DNA of 8,086 nucleotides from an uncultured Planctomycetales bacterium (GTDB lineage Bacteria > Planctomycetota > Planctomycetia > Isosphaerales > Isosphaeraceae). Made by a program: the position numbers and the translations under genes. Numbering within the stretch: position 1 is the stretch's first letter; each line of letters opens with the position of its first letter. The notes under the pieces were generated by a model. The model did not search any database and was not told where the DNA came from. It was given only the letters and a program-made list of their open reading frames with translations. The DNA lies in NCBI GenBank assembly GCA_937997355.1, contig CALKTZ010000046.1, positions 1 to 8,086 on the forward strand. Direction: 5' to 3'. This document shows positions 1 through 6,088 of this stretch, piece by piece.

Positions 1-711
1 CGAGTTCCAGTCGACGGCCGGTTGGCCGGGCTTCCACGAGAAGGCCGCCAGCCGGTTGGTCGGCGGCTCGACGCCATCCCTGGAATAGGAGCGGACGAGG
101 AGGACCCCCGTGCCGTAATAGGGCTCGGTGAGACTCTCCCGGACCGAGGGGGCTTCGACGATCCCCCGGTCGCCGAGCAGGAGACGCTCGGAGGTGACGC
201 GCATGATCTCGTCGCCGACCTGGACGCTGTACTTCTGAGTTTTGGGATCGACGGTCCAGGCGTTCCTGTCGGCATCCCAAACCCGGACGGCGGTATCCAC
301 CTCGCCGGAGCGCGCCGCCGCGTAGAGCCGGTTTTCCAGCCCGAACGCGTAGACCCCCGCCCCCGGAGACGGCCGTGGGAGGGGCCGAGGCTTGAACGGC
401 CCGTCGTCGGGGACCTTGAGATAGAACTGAAGCTGGCGGCGGTCGCTCCGGTCCATCGTGTTGTCGGACTCGACGAACCCGGCCCCGGCGATCACCTTGC
501 CCGAGGCATCCCTGGCTTCGAACAGGGTCCCCAGCTTCTGCCCGAGGTCATCCCCCAGGTGAACGCGGATCGTGGTCCGGACTTCCTCCGGATCGGCCGC
601 CTTGGCCCGGAATTCCGAGGTCGCCACGAGGGTGAGAATGGCGAGCCAACGGATCACAACCGAGGACCAGAATCCGGGCGGATTCCCGCGCCGCCTCGCT
701 GAACCAACCAT
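1..711 (-). CDS. Exported protein of unknown function, N-terminal 237 codons, 3' end outside the window
   Basis: The minus-strand frame is open from the ATG at 711 to the window edge with no stop, so the C-terminus is missing. The start is set by a strong ribosome binding site, GGAGG at 716-720, four bases before the ATG. Residues 1-39 look like a Sec signal: a basic Arg-rich start, a hydrophobic run at about 18-31, and a likely cleavage after AKA near residue 39. The mature part is rich in short alternating hydrophobic segments with Gly, Asp and Trp turns (for example RVWDADRNAW near residues 149-158), consistent with a mainly beta fold. No catalytic motif or metal-binding pattern was found. 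I do not recognise the family. The open plus-strand frame opposite it is Pro/Arg/Gly-rich and reads as its antisense shadow. It diverges from the gene at 884. Confidence is high that it is coding; function is unknown. Confidence 0.85.
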   Translation of the reverse strand, partial: MVGSARRRGNPPGFWSSVVIRWLAILTLVATSEFRAKAADPEEVRTTIRVHLGDDLGQKLGTLFEARDASGKVIAGAGFVESDNTMDRSDRRQLQFYLKVPDDGPFKPRPLPRPSPGAGVYAFGLENRLYAAARSGEVDTAVRVWDADRNAWTVDPKTQKYSVQVGDEIMRVTSERLLLGDRGIVEAPSVRESLTEPYYGTGVLLVRSYSRDGVEPPTNRLAAFSWKPGQPAVDWNS

Positions 712-747
712 GACACCTCCCGGAAATCACGCCCTGGGTTCGAAATC

Positions 748-776
748 GTCGAAGAGACCGGAAACGATGATGTCAA
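748..776 (-). promoter_or_regulatory. Possible promoter for the exported protein gene starting at 711
   Basis: A perfect TTGACA lies on the minus strand at 776-771, about 60 bases before the ATG at 711. After a 17-base spacer comes TTCGAC (753-748), a poor match to a -10 box. The -35-like half is the only convincing part, and chance is possible. The rest of the 712-883 divergent spacer shows no clear operator or riboswitch-like structure. Confidence 0.22.
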
Positions 777-883
777 AATCGGCCGTCGCTCGCGATAATC
801 GAGTCTCGAAGATGCGCCGAGTTGGTATTCTTTCGTTGGGCGGTTGGTCGGAATCCGGATGGCGGGTGAGTGGAGTTGCAGGT

Positions 884-1135
884 ATGGCGAAGTTCGAGGA
901 TTCCCTGGGGCGGGAAGGTTTTAATCTGGAGAATCAGCCGAAACCGGACGAGGGCGCGAAGGCGGAGCCTCCTCGGTTCGCGGCGGATTCCCCGTTCCCC
1001 GCATTTCGGATGATCGCGGCCGGGTCGTCGCCGATCGAGCCCGAGTTGGCCAAGCCGACCCCGCTGATGAAGGTACTGCCCATCGTCGTGGTCGTCGTCG
1101 CCGCGATCATCGGACTCGTCTGGTGGATGCGGTGA
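884..1135 (+). CDS. Small tail-anchored membrane protein, 83 residues
   Basis: The ATG at 884 is preceded by GGAG at 872-875 with eight bases of spacing. The frame is open further upstream, but the translated leader there shows no protein-like features, and its bases are shared with the divergent spacer and the gene at 711. The protein has a soluble, charged, Pro-rich N-terminal part (residues 1-60) with no recognisable domain. A single very hydrophobic segment follows at about 62-81, with five consecutive valines, ending in WWMR. No signal peptide precedes it, so the expected topology is C-tail-anchored with the N-terminus in the cytoplasm. I know no functional assignment for it. It stands alone between a divergent and a convergent neighbour, so context gives no partner. 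It could be an adaptor or a small regulator of a membrane complex, but nothing visible decides this. Confidence 0.7.
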   Translation: MAKFEDSLGREGFNLENQPKPDEGAKAEPPRFAADSPFPAFRMIAAGSSPIEPELAKPTPLMKVLPIVVVVVAAIIGLVWWMR

Positions 1136-1160
1136 ATCGCAGGTATAAGCCACGATCCGA

Positions 1161-1199
1161 CTGAGGAGATCCCTATGTCCTTGGGTTGAGATCGCTCAG
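1161..1199. terminator. Weak inverted repeat between convergent genes, possible two-way terminator
   Basis: CTGAG at 1161-1165 pairs with CTCAG at 1195-1199, and an inner GATC pairs with a second GATC, giving an interrupted stem. It lies between the stop at 1135 (plus strand) and the stop at 1196 (minus strand), where a shared terminator would be expected. There is no clear T tract and the stem is imperfect, so this is only a candidate. Nothing else was seen in the 60-base gap. Confidence 0.22.
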
Positions 1200-1714
1200 C
1201 CGGTTTGGAAGGCTTTGAGAATGATCCGGCACTTGCGTCTGAGTTGTTCTCGCCACCGCAGTTGTAATTCATCGGGGAAGAGAGTCTCCAGATTCCGGAG
1301 TTGTTCTCTTCTCAGAAACTCCCTGTCGATGTGCTCCTCGCTATCCGGTGGAGCACTCGCCTTGGAGTAAAACGCCTGAACTTCGGAGTGCGGATAATTG
1401 TATTTGTGCGGCACGTGTTTTGTGCGGAATCTGAATCGATGGATTCCCAGATGCAACATCTCCGCCGGGATATCCTTCACATGAAAGCCGATCACGCCCC
1501 AATCGTGGAATTCCTCACTGAGTAAACGGACCCATCGAGATTCGCTATATTTCCCTCGATTCACGGACATGTCCGGCAGGTCGATTGCATCGATGTTAAC
1601 CCGGTCATCGTCCCAGAATTCGTGCGGAACCCGCCGATAAAGAAGTTCATCCGGCTTGAAATCGTCGTCCACGGGCTTGTCACGCTGCATCATCCCTTCT
1701 GGGAGTTCAGGCAT
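1196..1714 (-). CDS. Uncharacterised charged protein with ELLYRRVP and NYPHSEV motifs, third gene of a three-gene cassette
   Basis: This 172-residue soluble protein has no signal peptide or membrane segment. Visible motifs are ELLYRRVP (residues 23-30), DMSVNR (48-53) and a His-rich block KHVPHKYNYPHSEV (99-112), followed by a basic and acidic helical tail (about 125-168) rich in Arg, Glu and Leu. From memory, small bacterial proteins with a YRRV/I-P start, a conserved S-V segment and an H-x-P-x(3)-N-x-x-H-x-x-V end are widespread but uncharacterised, and this looks like a divergent member. The clustered His, Asn and Glu might form a metal or catalytic site, but that is a guess. The ATG at 1714 overlaps the upstream stop by eight bases (ATGCCTGA on the minus strand), which implies translational coupling. 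An in-frame ATG at codon 8 is an alternative start. Confidence that it is coding is high; function is unknown. Confidence 0.82.
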   Translation of the reverse strand: MPELPEGMMQRDKPVDDDFKPDELLYRRVPHEFWDDDRVNIDAIDLPDMSVNRGKYSESRWVRLLSEEFHDWGVIGFHVKDIPAEMLHLGIHRFRFRTKHVPHKYNYPHSEVQAFYSKASAPPDSEEHIDREFLRREQLRNLETLFPDELQLRWREQLRRKCRIILKAFQTG

Positions 1715-2246
1715 CGAGATAATCTCGCATTTCCTTGATTAATTTCTTGAACGACTGATAGCTCGGCTCGATCCTCTTGATTTCCGGATCGTTCACATCA
1801 TCCGAGAAAAGCGCCAGGATTCGCCCATCATTATAGAATTCGACATAGGCGGTTTTATCGTCCTTCCGGTGCGTGACGCCGATACCGCCGACGACGGAAG
1901 GGGCGAGCCGTCGCGGTTCATACTTCTCGCGAAGGAGCGAGTCGACGAAGCTCCTGGCCAGGTCGATGGCCAATTTGGATGGTGCCGGTGCCGTGTAACC
2001 ATTCCAACCGCCTTGCAGCCGGCTGATCTTCGCGAATTCGCCTTCCCAGGAAGTTTCAGAGATACCTTCATTTTTAGGGCCGACGCGAAGAGGCGACGGT
2101 TCGACTTGGCTCGATCTAGAAAAGGAACGATAGATTTGGCTCGGCGCTACCAGCCAACCAACTTTGTCGAAGAAGTCAATATACGCACTGGCCGATTGCG
2201 AATAATTCTGCTTTCTATTGGTCGGAACCACGATCATTTGATCCAT
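1707..2246 (-). CDS. Uncharacterised protein with GGWNGY motif, second gene of the cassette
   Basis: This is a 179-residue soluble protein. After a poorly conserved N-terminal 65 residues comes a recognisable pattern. It consists of LQGGWNGYTAPAPS (77-90), an amphipathic helix with FVDSLL (100-105), then APSVVGGIGVTHR (115-127) and a beta-rich end, YVEFYNDGRILALF (134-147). From memory, proteins with a W-[ND]-G-Y motif, a helix, a P-x-x-x-G-G-I strand and an 'xVEF..DG' strand form a widespread uncharacterised family, often encoded beside other small unknown genes. No catalytic triad or nucleotide-binding loop is visible. The ATG at 2246 lies inside the 3' end of the preceding gene (32 bases shared), with GAGGGG about ten bases upstream. 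A second ATG at 2237 is possible. The stop overlaps the next gene's start, so the three genes are probably made together and may act as a complex. Confidence 0.83.
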   Translation of the reverse strand: MDQMIVVPTNRKQNYSQSASAYIDFFDKVGWLVAPSQIYRSFSRSSQVEPSPLRVGPKNEGISETSWEGEFAKISRLQGGWNGYTAPAPSKLAIDLARSFVDSLLREKYEPRRLAPSVVGGIGVTHRKDDKTAYVEFYNDGRILALFSDDVNDPEIKRIEPSYQSFKKLIKEMRDYLDA

Positions 2247-2709
2247 CGGCTGTTATCCCCTCGAATACATCCTGGAAACCGGTTCTTAATTTCCCAAAGT
2301 AATCTGAAGAGGCTACTTGAAGAGATGCTGTTGCAATCATCTGACTGTCAACAATTAATTTGATAACATATTTTCCTGGTTTATTAAAAATAACGTTCGA
2401 GAATTGAAGGATAAACCCCACTCCTAAATGCTCAGCCCCTTCCGGCAGTCGAGCAATCTTCGGAATTGAACCCAACTCTGCTTCCCCAATTAATTCATCG
2501 GTCTCGGTATCCACGATTTCACCACGGACTGTATTTTCTTTCTGGATTTCCTGTCTATTCAAGAATATTCTGGTAGCAATTATAAACTGATTGTGTACAT
2601 ATGGATAAGAGTCTGCGACGATTTGGTCGATATCGCCACCGAGAATATTGAGCTTGTAATCAGGGGTAAATTCGGCATACCGAGCGATGATCAGATAGCG
2701 AGCAATCAT
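2215..2709 (-). CDS. DUF6941-like protein, first gene of the cassette
   Basis: This 164-residue protein matches, by remembered pattern, the DUF6941 family. It opens with short strands ending ARYAEFTPDYKLNILGG (residues 9-25), and continues with a segment like VHNQFIIATRIFL (38-50) and an acidic stretch VDTETDELIGEAELG (66-80). It closes with a strand pair of the type FNKPGKYVIKLIVD (108-121). In that family the pattern suggests a beta-sandwich resembling host-protein modules such as C2 or immunoglobulin folds, but no function is established that I know of. There is no signal peptide and no membrane segment. The ATG at 2709 is preceded by GAGG and AAGGA within 12 bases. Its coding sequence is strikingly AT-rich (the line at 2341-2400 has 16 G/C of 60), unlike the catalase gene upstream, which points to recent acquisition. 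Family assignment is moderate; coding status is high. Confidence 0.8.
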   Translation of the reverse strand: MIARYLIIARYAEFTPDYKLNILGGDIDQIVADSYPYVHNQFIIATRIFLNRQEIQKENTVRGEIVDTETDELIGEAELGSIPKIARLPEGAEHLGVGFILQFSNVIFNKPGKYVIKLIVDSQMIATASLQVASSDYFGKLRTGFQDVFEGITADGSNDRGSDQ

Positions 2710-2871
2710 TGTCCTTGCCTCAATCTTTCAGTGCATTCGAGCATGTTTCAGTATATCGTTGCTTCAGGCTTACAGGCGAGAGCTTGGTCAGTATATCTCG
2801 GATTGTCGTCCATGGAGTAGGCGAAGCATTCAGCGGTTTTGACTTGATGCTTATCCTTGACTCACGCCCGA
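2710..2871 (-). promoter_or_regulatory. Spacer before the cassette with a direct repeat containing two -10-like TATACT boxes
   Basis: The 162-base gap between the catalase stop and the cassette start is larger than any other gap on this strand and should hold the cassette promoter. TCAGTATATC occurs at 2748-2757 and 2788-2797, exactly 40 bases apart; on the minus strand each reads GATATACTGA and contains TATACT. No good TTGACA-like box sits 16-18 bases before either. A 12-codon frame beginning at an ATG near 2744 on the minus strand ends in a TGA that overlaps the cassette's first ATG (ATGA), so a short leader peptide is possible but unproven. Confidence 0.35.
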
Positions 2872-3900
2872 TCACTCCGTCGGCTCCTGGCGAGGGGCGC
2901 CGTTGAGGGTGTGACGCTGCATCGAGATCGCGCGGTAGATCGCCTTGCGGGAGCGGTTGATCCCCCCGAGCGGCCGGTGCTCCGGGAGCGAGTGCCAGGG
3001 GGTGAACGAGAGGTTCTCGGCGAAGGCTTTTCGCTCGGGAGTGTCGAACACCTGGGGCGGAATCCGGATCGTGGCGACCTTCCGGAAGGGAGCCTTCCAG
3101 TCGACGGTCGGGTCCTCGACGGGCATGGTCAGAGGGTCGGTCTGCACCTGCACCGCGAAGTCGAAACGGGCCTCGTGGCCTTCGAGCTGGGCGACCATCG
3201 CCAGGCGGAGCTTGTCGGGGGAGTCGACCGAGGAGACGGCGGGAGTCCCGGCGAGGTCGGGCGTCGCTCGGTACTTCACGGCCGCGTTTCCGAGCTTCGC
3301 GGGGGTCGTGCTCCAGTAGGTCGTCCGGAGCGGGCTGTCGGGCTTCTTGCTCCCGGTCTCCCGCAACAGCCGCCACTTGTAGTTCTGCGAGAAGAGGAGC
3401 TTGAGCCCCGAGATGATCTTGCCGAGCGTGATCCCCGATGCCTTCAGGTTGCGGAAGTCCTTCATGAACGGGACGTAATCCTCGACATTCTTGATGAAGA
3501 AGACGGGATGATCGAACAGGATGAAATCCTGCGTGGTCGCGTCCTTTTCGTCGTCGAGCAGCTTCTCCCCGGGGACCCCGAGGAGCTTGATCGCCATGCC
3601 GTGCGCGTCCCCCTGGCGGTCGTCGTACCCTTTGCCGTTGGAGAAGCGGATGTAGGCCTGGAACGTCCGAGGTTCGGCGAAGATGCCGTGCCGCAAGGCC
3701 ACCGGGAGATCCGGTTCGATCTCGAAGGCCGCGCGGACGCAGCCGTGCCCCTTCATATGCTGGCCCCGGGGAACGTGCGGCTTCTCGGCCTGGTCGGTCA
3801 CGCCCAGGTGAATCGCCACGATCTCCTCGATCTGCCGGGCCTCGTTCGGGGGGATCGTCTCCTCGCCGACGGCCGGTGCTCCGGTTGCCTGGTCGCTCAT
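2872..3900 (-). CDS. SrpA-type small catalase-fold heme protein
   Basis: This 342-residue protein has the catalase core signature. Distal His48 lies in QHMKGHGC, and Ser87 in RFSNG, 39 residues later, the same spacing as His75-Ser114 of bovine catalase. It also has GDAHGMAIKL (97-106), HPVFFIKN (131-138) and the proximal heme ligand Tyr322 in RSRKAIYRAISMQR (R-x-x-x-Y, with Arg329 seven residues on). It is shorter than full catalases and lacks the C-terminal extra domains, as is usual for the SrpA/catalase-related group, whose members act on peroxides or organic hydroperoxides. Position 130, where catalases carry the distal Asn, appears to be Asp. No signal peptide is visible, so it is predicted to be cytoplasmic. 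The ATG at 3900 has AAGGGG about eight bases upstream. It lies 37 bases after the di-heme cytochrome gene and is probably cotranscribed with it. Confidence 0.9.
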   Translation of the reverse strand: MSDQATGAPAVGEETIPPNEARQIEEIVAIHLGVTDQAEKPHVPRGQHMKGHGCVRAAFEIEPDLPVALRHGIFAEPRTFQAYIRFSNGKGYDDRQGDAHGMAIKLLGVPGEKLLDDEKDATTQDFILFDHPVFFIKNVEDYVPFMKDFRNLKASGITLGKIISGLKLLFSQNYKWRLLRETGSKKPDSPLRTTYWSTTPAKLGNAAVKYRATPDLAGTPAVSSVDSPDKLRLAMVAQLEGHEARFDFAVQVQTDPLTMPVEDPTVDWKAPFRKVATIRIPPQVFDTPERKAFAENLSFTPWHSLPEHRPLGGINRSRKAIYRAISMQRHTLNGAPRQEPTE

Positions 3901-3937
3901 CGCGTCACCCCTTCGGTTCGGTCGTTGTAGGTTTCAC

Positions 3938-5704
3938 TCAGAGGGATTTCAGGTATTCCAGGAGGGCCTTCCGCTCGTCGTCGTTGAGGTATTCGGCGGC
4001 GGTCGGCGGATAGGCGTCGGTTCCGAACTCGTGCCCCTCGTTCGAATTGCCGGGGACGGGCGTCCCGTCGTCGTTCCGGGCCCGATAGACGGAGAAGCCG
4101 GGGGCGTCGGTCCGGAAGCCGACCTTCGCCGGGTCGAACTCCCGGCTGCCGACCGTGAAGCTCTTCGGGCGCTTCTTGGCCGGGAGGAGGAGGTCGGCGA
4201 GGGTGGGCACCGATCCGTTGTGCAGATACGGGGCCGAGGCCCAGATCCCGTTCAGGGGCCTCGCCTTGTAGAGGCCGCCGTTGCCGATCACCGGACCCCC
4301 CACCCCGGTGATCATGGCCTGTTTGCGCTTGTAGTCGATCTGCGTCAGCTCATCCTGGGGGGCCTGGAACGGCGAGCGGAGGATGGTGCCGATCACGAAA
4401 TGCGAGAGGAGCTCGTCGCCGCCGGCCTTGTCGGTGAATCGCGGCGAGCCGAGGATCGGCGAGCCGACCACCTTGAGGTAGGCCCCTTCCAGCATCCCGG
4501 TGTCCCCCTTCCTCTTGTTGAAGTTGGCGGCCGTGATGTCCTCGGTTCCGACCGCCTGCATCACCCCCTCCACCCTCCGGAAGCGGTCGGTGCGGTCGAT
4601 GTCGTGATGGCAAGCGTTGCACTTGGCCTTCAGGAACGCCTTGCGCCCCTCGTCTCGGAGCCTGGCGTCGATCGTGCCGAGCTTCTCCGGCCATGGCGGC
4701 GACCAGAGCTTCTTGACCCACTCCTCCAACGCGAGCAGGTTCCGGACCTTCACCGACGAGGCATAGCCGGGGACCCTCGAATCCGGGTCGACCTCGAACT
4801 TGCCGAAGACGCCGAGTACCTCGCCGACGTTCCGGCCGAGCGAGCCGAGCCCCGCATTTTTAACCGCCCCGTTCCACTGCACAACGTCGTGCTGTGGGGT
4901 ATCCCAGAGGACAGGATAACTGACCGGCGAGGTCGCCGGGACGGTGTTCGCGATGTTCGAGGGGACCGGCGGCTTGACGACGTGATGGAAGACCTCATTG
5001 AGGATGGCGCCCAGGGCATCGACCCGGCCGTGCAGCGGGAACGGCTCGGAGGAGAAGTTGCGTGCGTTGTATCCCTCGCGTTGGTTGATGATTTCGGTCA
5101 ATTGCGCCTTCAGGGTTTCTTGCTGGGCCGGCGTGTCCTGGTCCTTGAGGATCTTCGAGGCGAAACGGAGGAACTTGTCCTCCTTGTCGCGGGTCGCCTT
5201 GAGGGCGTCGGTCACCTGGAACAGGAAGCCCCGGACATCCCCGAGCGCCGCGCCGCCGTCGATGCGATAGCTCACCCCGTCGTGGTCGATCTGGGAGGTG
5301 TGGCAGGCCGCGCAGGTGAACCCCAGCCAGTTCCGGTCGCCGCCGTCGTCCTTCGCGAATCCGGCGGGGAGCGCATCCGGGTTCCAGCGATCGTTCTTCT
5401 CTTCGATCAGGTATCCAAGCTTGAGCATGTTCGCGTCGTCGCGAACCAGGGCCGTCGAATCGGCCTGCTCCAGGATCAGGAACCAGTCGTAGGGGAGGAT
5501 CTGCGACCCCTGCGACGTGAAGTAGAACTCCCGGCGCTCTTCCGGTGTCCAGTTCTGTTCGAGCACCGCATACTTCAGCGGGGGCTCGGGATCGGTCCCG
5601 TTCCCCCCACCGCCCCAACCCCAGCCGTTGCACCCCGAGGCGCCGAGGATCGCCAGGATCGGCAACAATCTTCGAATATTCATTCCAATTGCTCGCTTGC
5701 GCAT
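3938..5704 (-). CDS. Di-heme c-type cytochrome lipoprotein, MauG/cytochrome c peroxidase/RoxA-like
   Basis: The predicted protein has 588 residues from the ATG at 5704, chosen because a purine-rich GGGGGAG sits just upstream. An in-frame ATG at 5722 and further upstream starts are less likely, since that binding site would then be coding. The N-terminus is basic then hydrophobic and ends in a lipobox-like ASGC (Cys25), followed by a Gly/Trp linker, indicating a lipid-anchored exported protein. Two heme c sites are present: CAACH (131-135) and CNACH (362-366). Family motifs include LWDTPQHDVVQWNGA (266-280), RNVGEVLGVFGKFE (291-304) and the C-terminal ARPLNGIWASAPYLHNGSVP (481-500), whose His495 could be an axial ligand. 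Length and motifs fit the large di-heme peroxidase group that includes the rubber oxygenase RoxA better than the ~330-residue classical CcpA. The substrate cannot be told from sequence. It is the first gene of a unit with the catalase-fold gene. Confidence 0.9.
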   Translation of the reverse strand: MRKRAIGMNIRRLLPILAILGASGCNGWGWGGGGNGTDPEPPLKYAVLEQNWTPEERREFYFTSQGSQILPYDWFLILEQADSTALVRDDANMLKLGYLIEEKNDRWNPDALPAGFAKDDGGDRNWLGFTCAACHTSQIDHDGVSYRIDGGAALGDVRGFLFQVTDALKATRDKEDKFLRFASKILKDQDTPAQQETLKAQLTEIINQREGYNARNFSSEPFPLHGRVDALGAILNEVFHHVVKPPVPSNIANTVPATSPVSYPVLWDTPQHDVVQWNGAVKNAGLGSLGRNVGEVLGVFGKFEVDPDSRVPGYASSVKVRNLLALEEWVKKLWSPPWPEKLGTIDARLRDEGRKAFLKAKCNACHHDIDRTDRFRRVEGVMQAVGTEDITAANFNKRKGDTGMLEGAYLKVVGSPILGSPRFTDKAGGDELLSHFVIGTILRSPFQAPQDELTQIDYKRKQAMITGVGGPVIGNGGLYKARPLNGIWASAPYLHNGSVPTLADLLLPAKKRPKSFTVGSREFDPAKVGFRTDAPGFSVYRARNDDGTPVPGNSNEGHEFGTDAYPPTAAEYLNDDERKALLEYLKSL

Positions 5705-6088
5705 CGGTCTCTCCCCCTTCATGGAGTTGCCGCGGTCGCTCACGCGAATCCCATGATCCATCAGCAATATCAACGTATCCCCGCAACAACGCAAGCGTCC
5801 GGCGCGCAAAGCGAGTCTGATGCCGAAAATGGCTTGTTCATGATCTCTTGGTGCTTAATAAAGAATATACCCCGATTTCTCGAAAGGGCAAATTGAGGAA
5901 GGTTGGTCGGGTCCGATCGGGCGTTATTCCTGGCTGCGGGACTTTCGCCTTCCCGTTAGATTCCTGATGAAGTTTCGAGAGGACGATGTGTTGAAATCAA
6001 GATGTAGGGAGCCATCGAGGAAGTTGTGAGATCATGCGTGTTGTTTCGCGAATGGGCCTTCACGCAAGAGGTTTCAAGGAGTCGAACG
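5705..6088. other. Divergent intergenic region of 384 bases
   Basis: This region separates the minus-strand cytochrome unit from the plus-strand astacin unit and should contain both promoters. The middle (about 5838-5880) is AT-rich relative to its surroundings, with TATATTC on the minus strand near 5860-5866 as the best -10-like string. No well-spaced -35 partner was found. For the plus strand, TTGAAA near 5991-5996 has no convincing -10 box. AAGGAG at 6076-6081 is the ribosome binding site of the astacin gene. No RNA gene, riboswitch-like fold or credible small gene was seen. Confidence 0.5.

Noticed and set aside
22..702. A 226-codon open frame on the plus strand
   Set aside because: It is opposite the exported protein gene, which has a signal peptide and a strong ribosome binding site. 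The plus-strand frame is Pro/Arg/Gly-rich.
2720..2871. An open minus-strand frame running from the catalase region into the spacer, considered as a degraded gene
   Set aside because: Its upstream part is an out-of-frame shadow of the catalase gene, and the spacer part has no start codon with a ribosome binding site or a recognisable family.
2857..3930. A 357-codon open frame on the plus strand
   Set aside because: It is antisense to the catalase-fold gene, whose active-site residues are conserved. The plus-strand frame shows only compositional bias.
3901..3937. The 37-base gap between the cytochrome and catalase genes, considered for a promoter or terminator
   Set aside because: It is too short and has no stem or promoter-like boxes beyond the ribosome binding site, which fits an operon.
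4031..5896. A 621-codon open frame on the plus strand
   Set aside because: It lies opposite the di-heme cytochrome gene, which has clear heme and lipobox motifs. The plus-strand translation is an Arg/Gly/Val/Asp-biased string without motifs, as expected for antisense of high-GC coding DNA.
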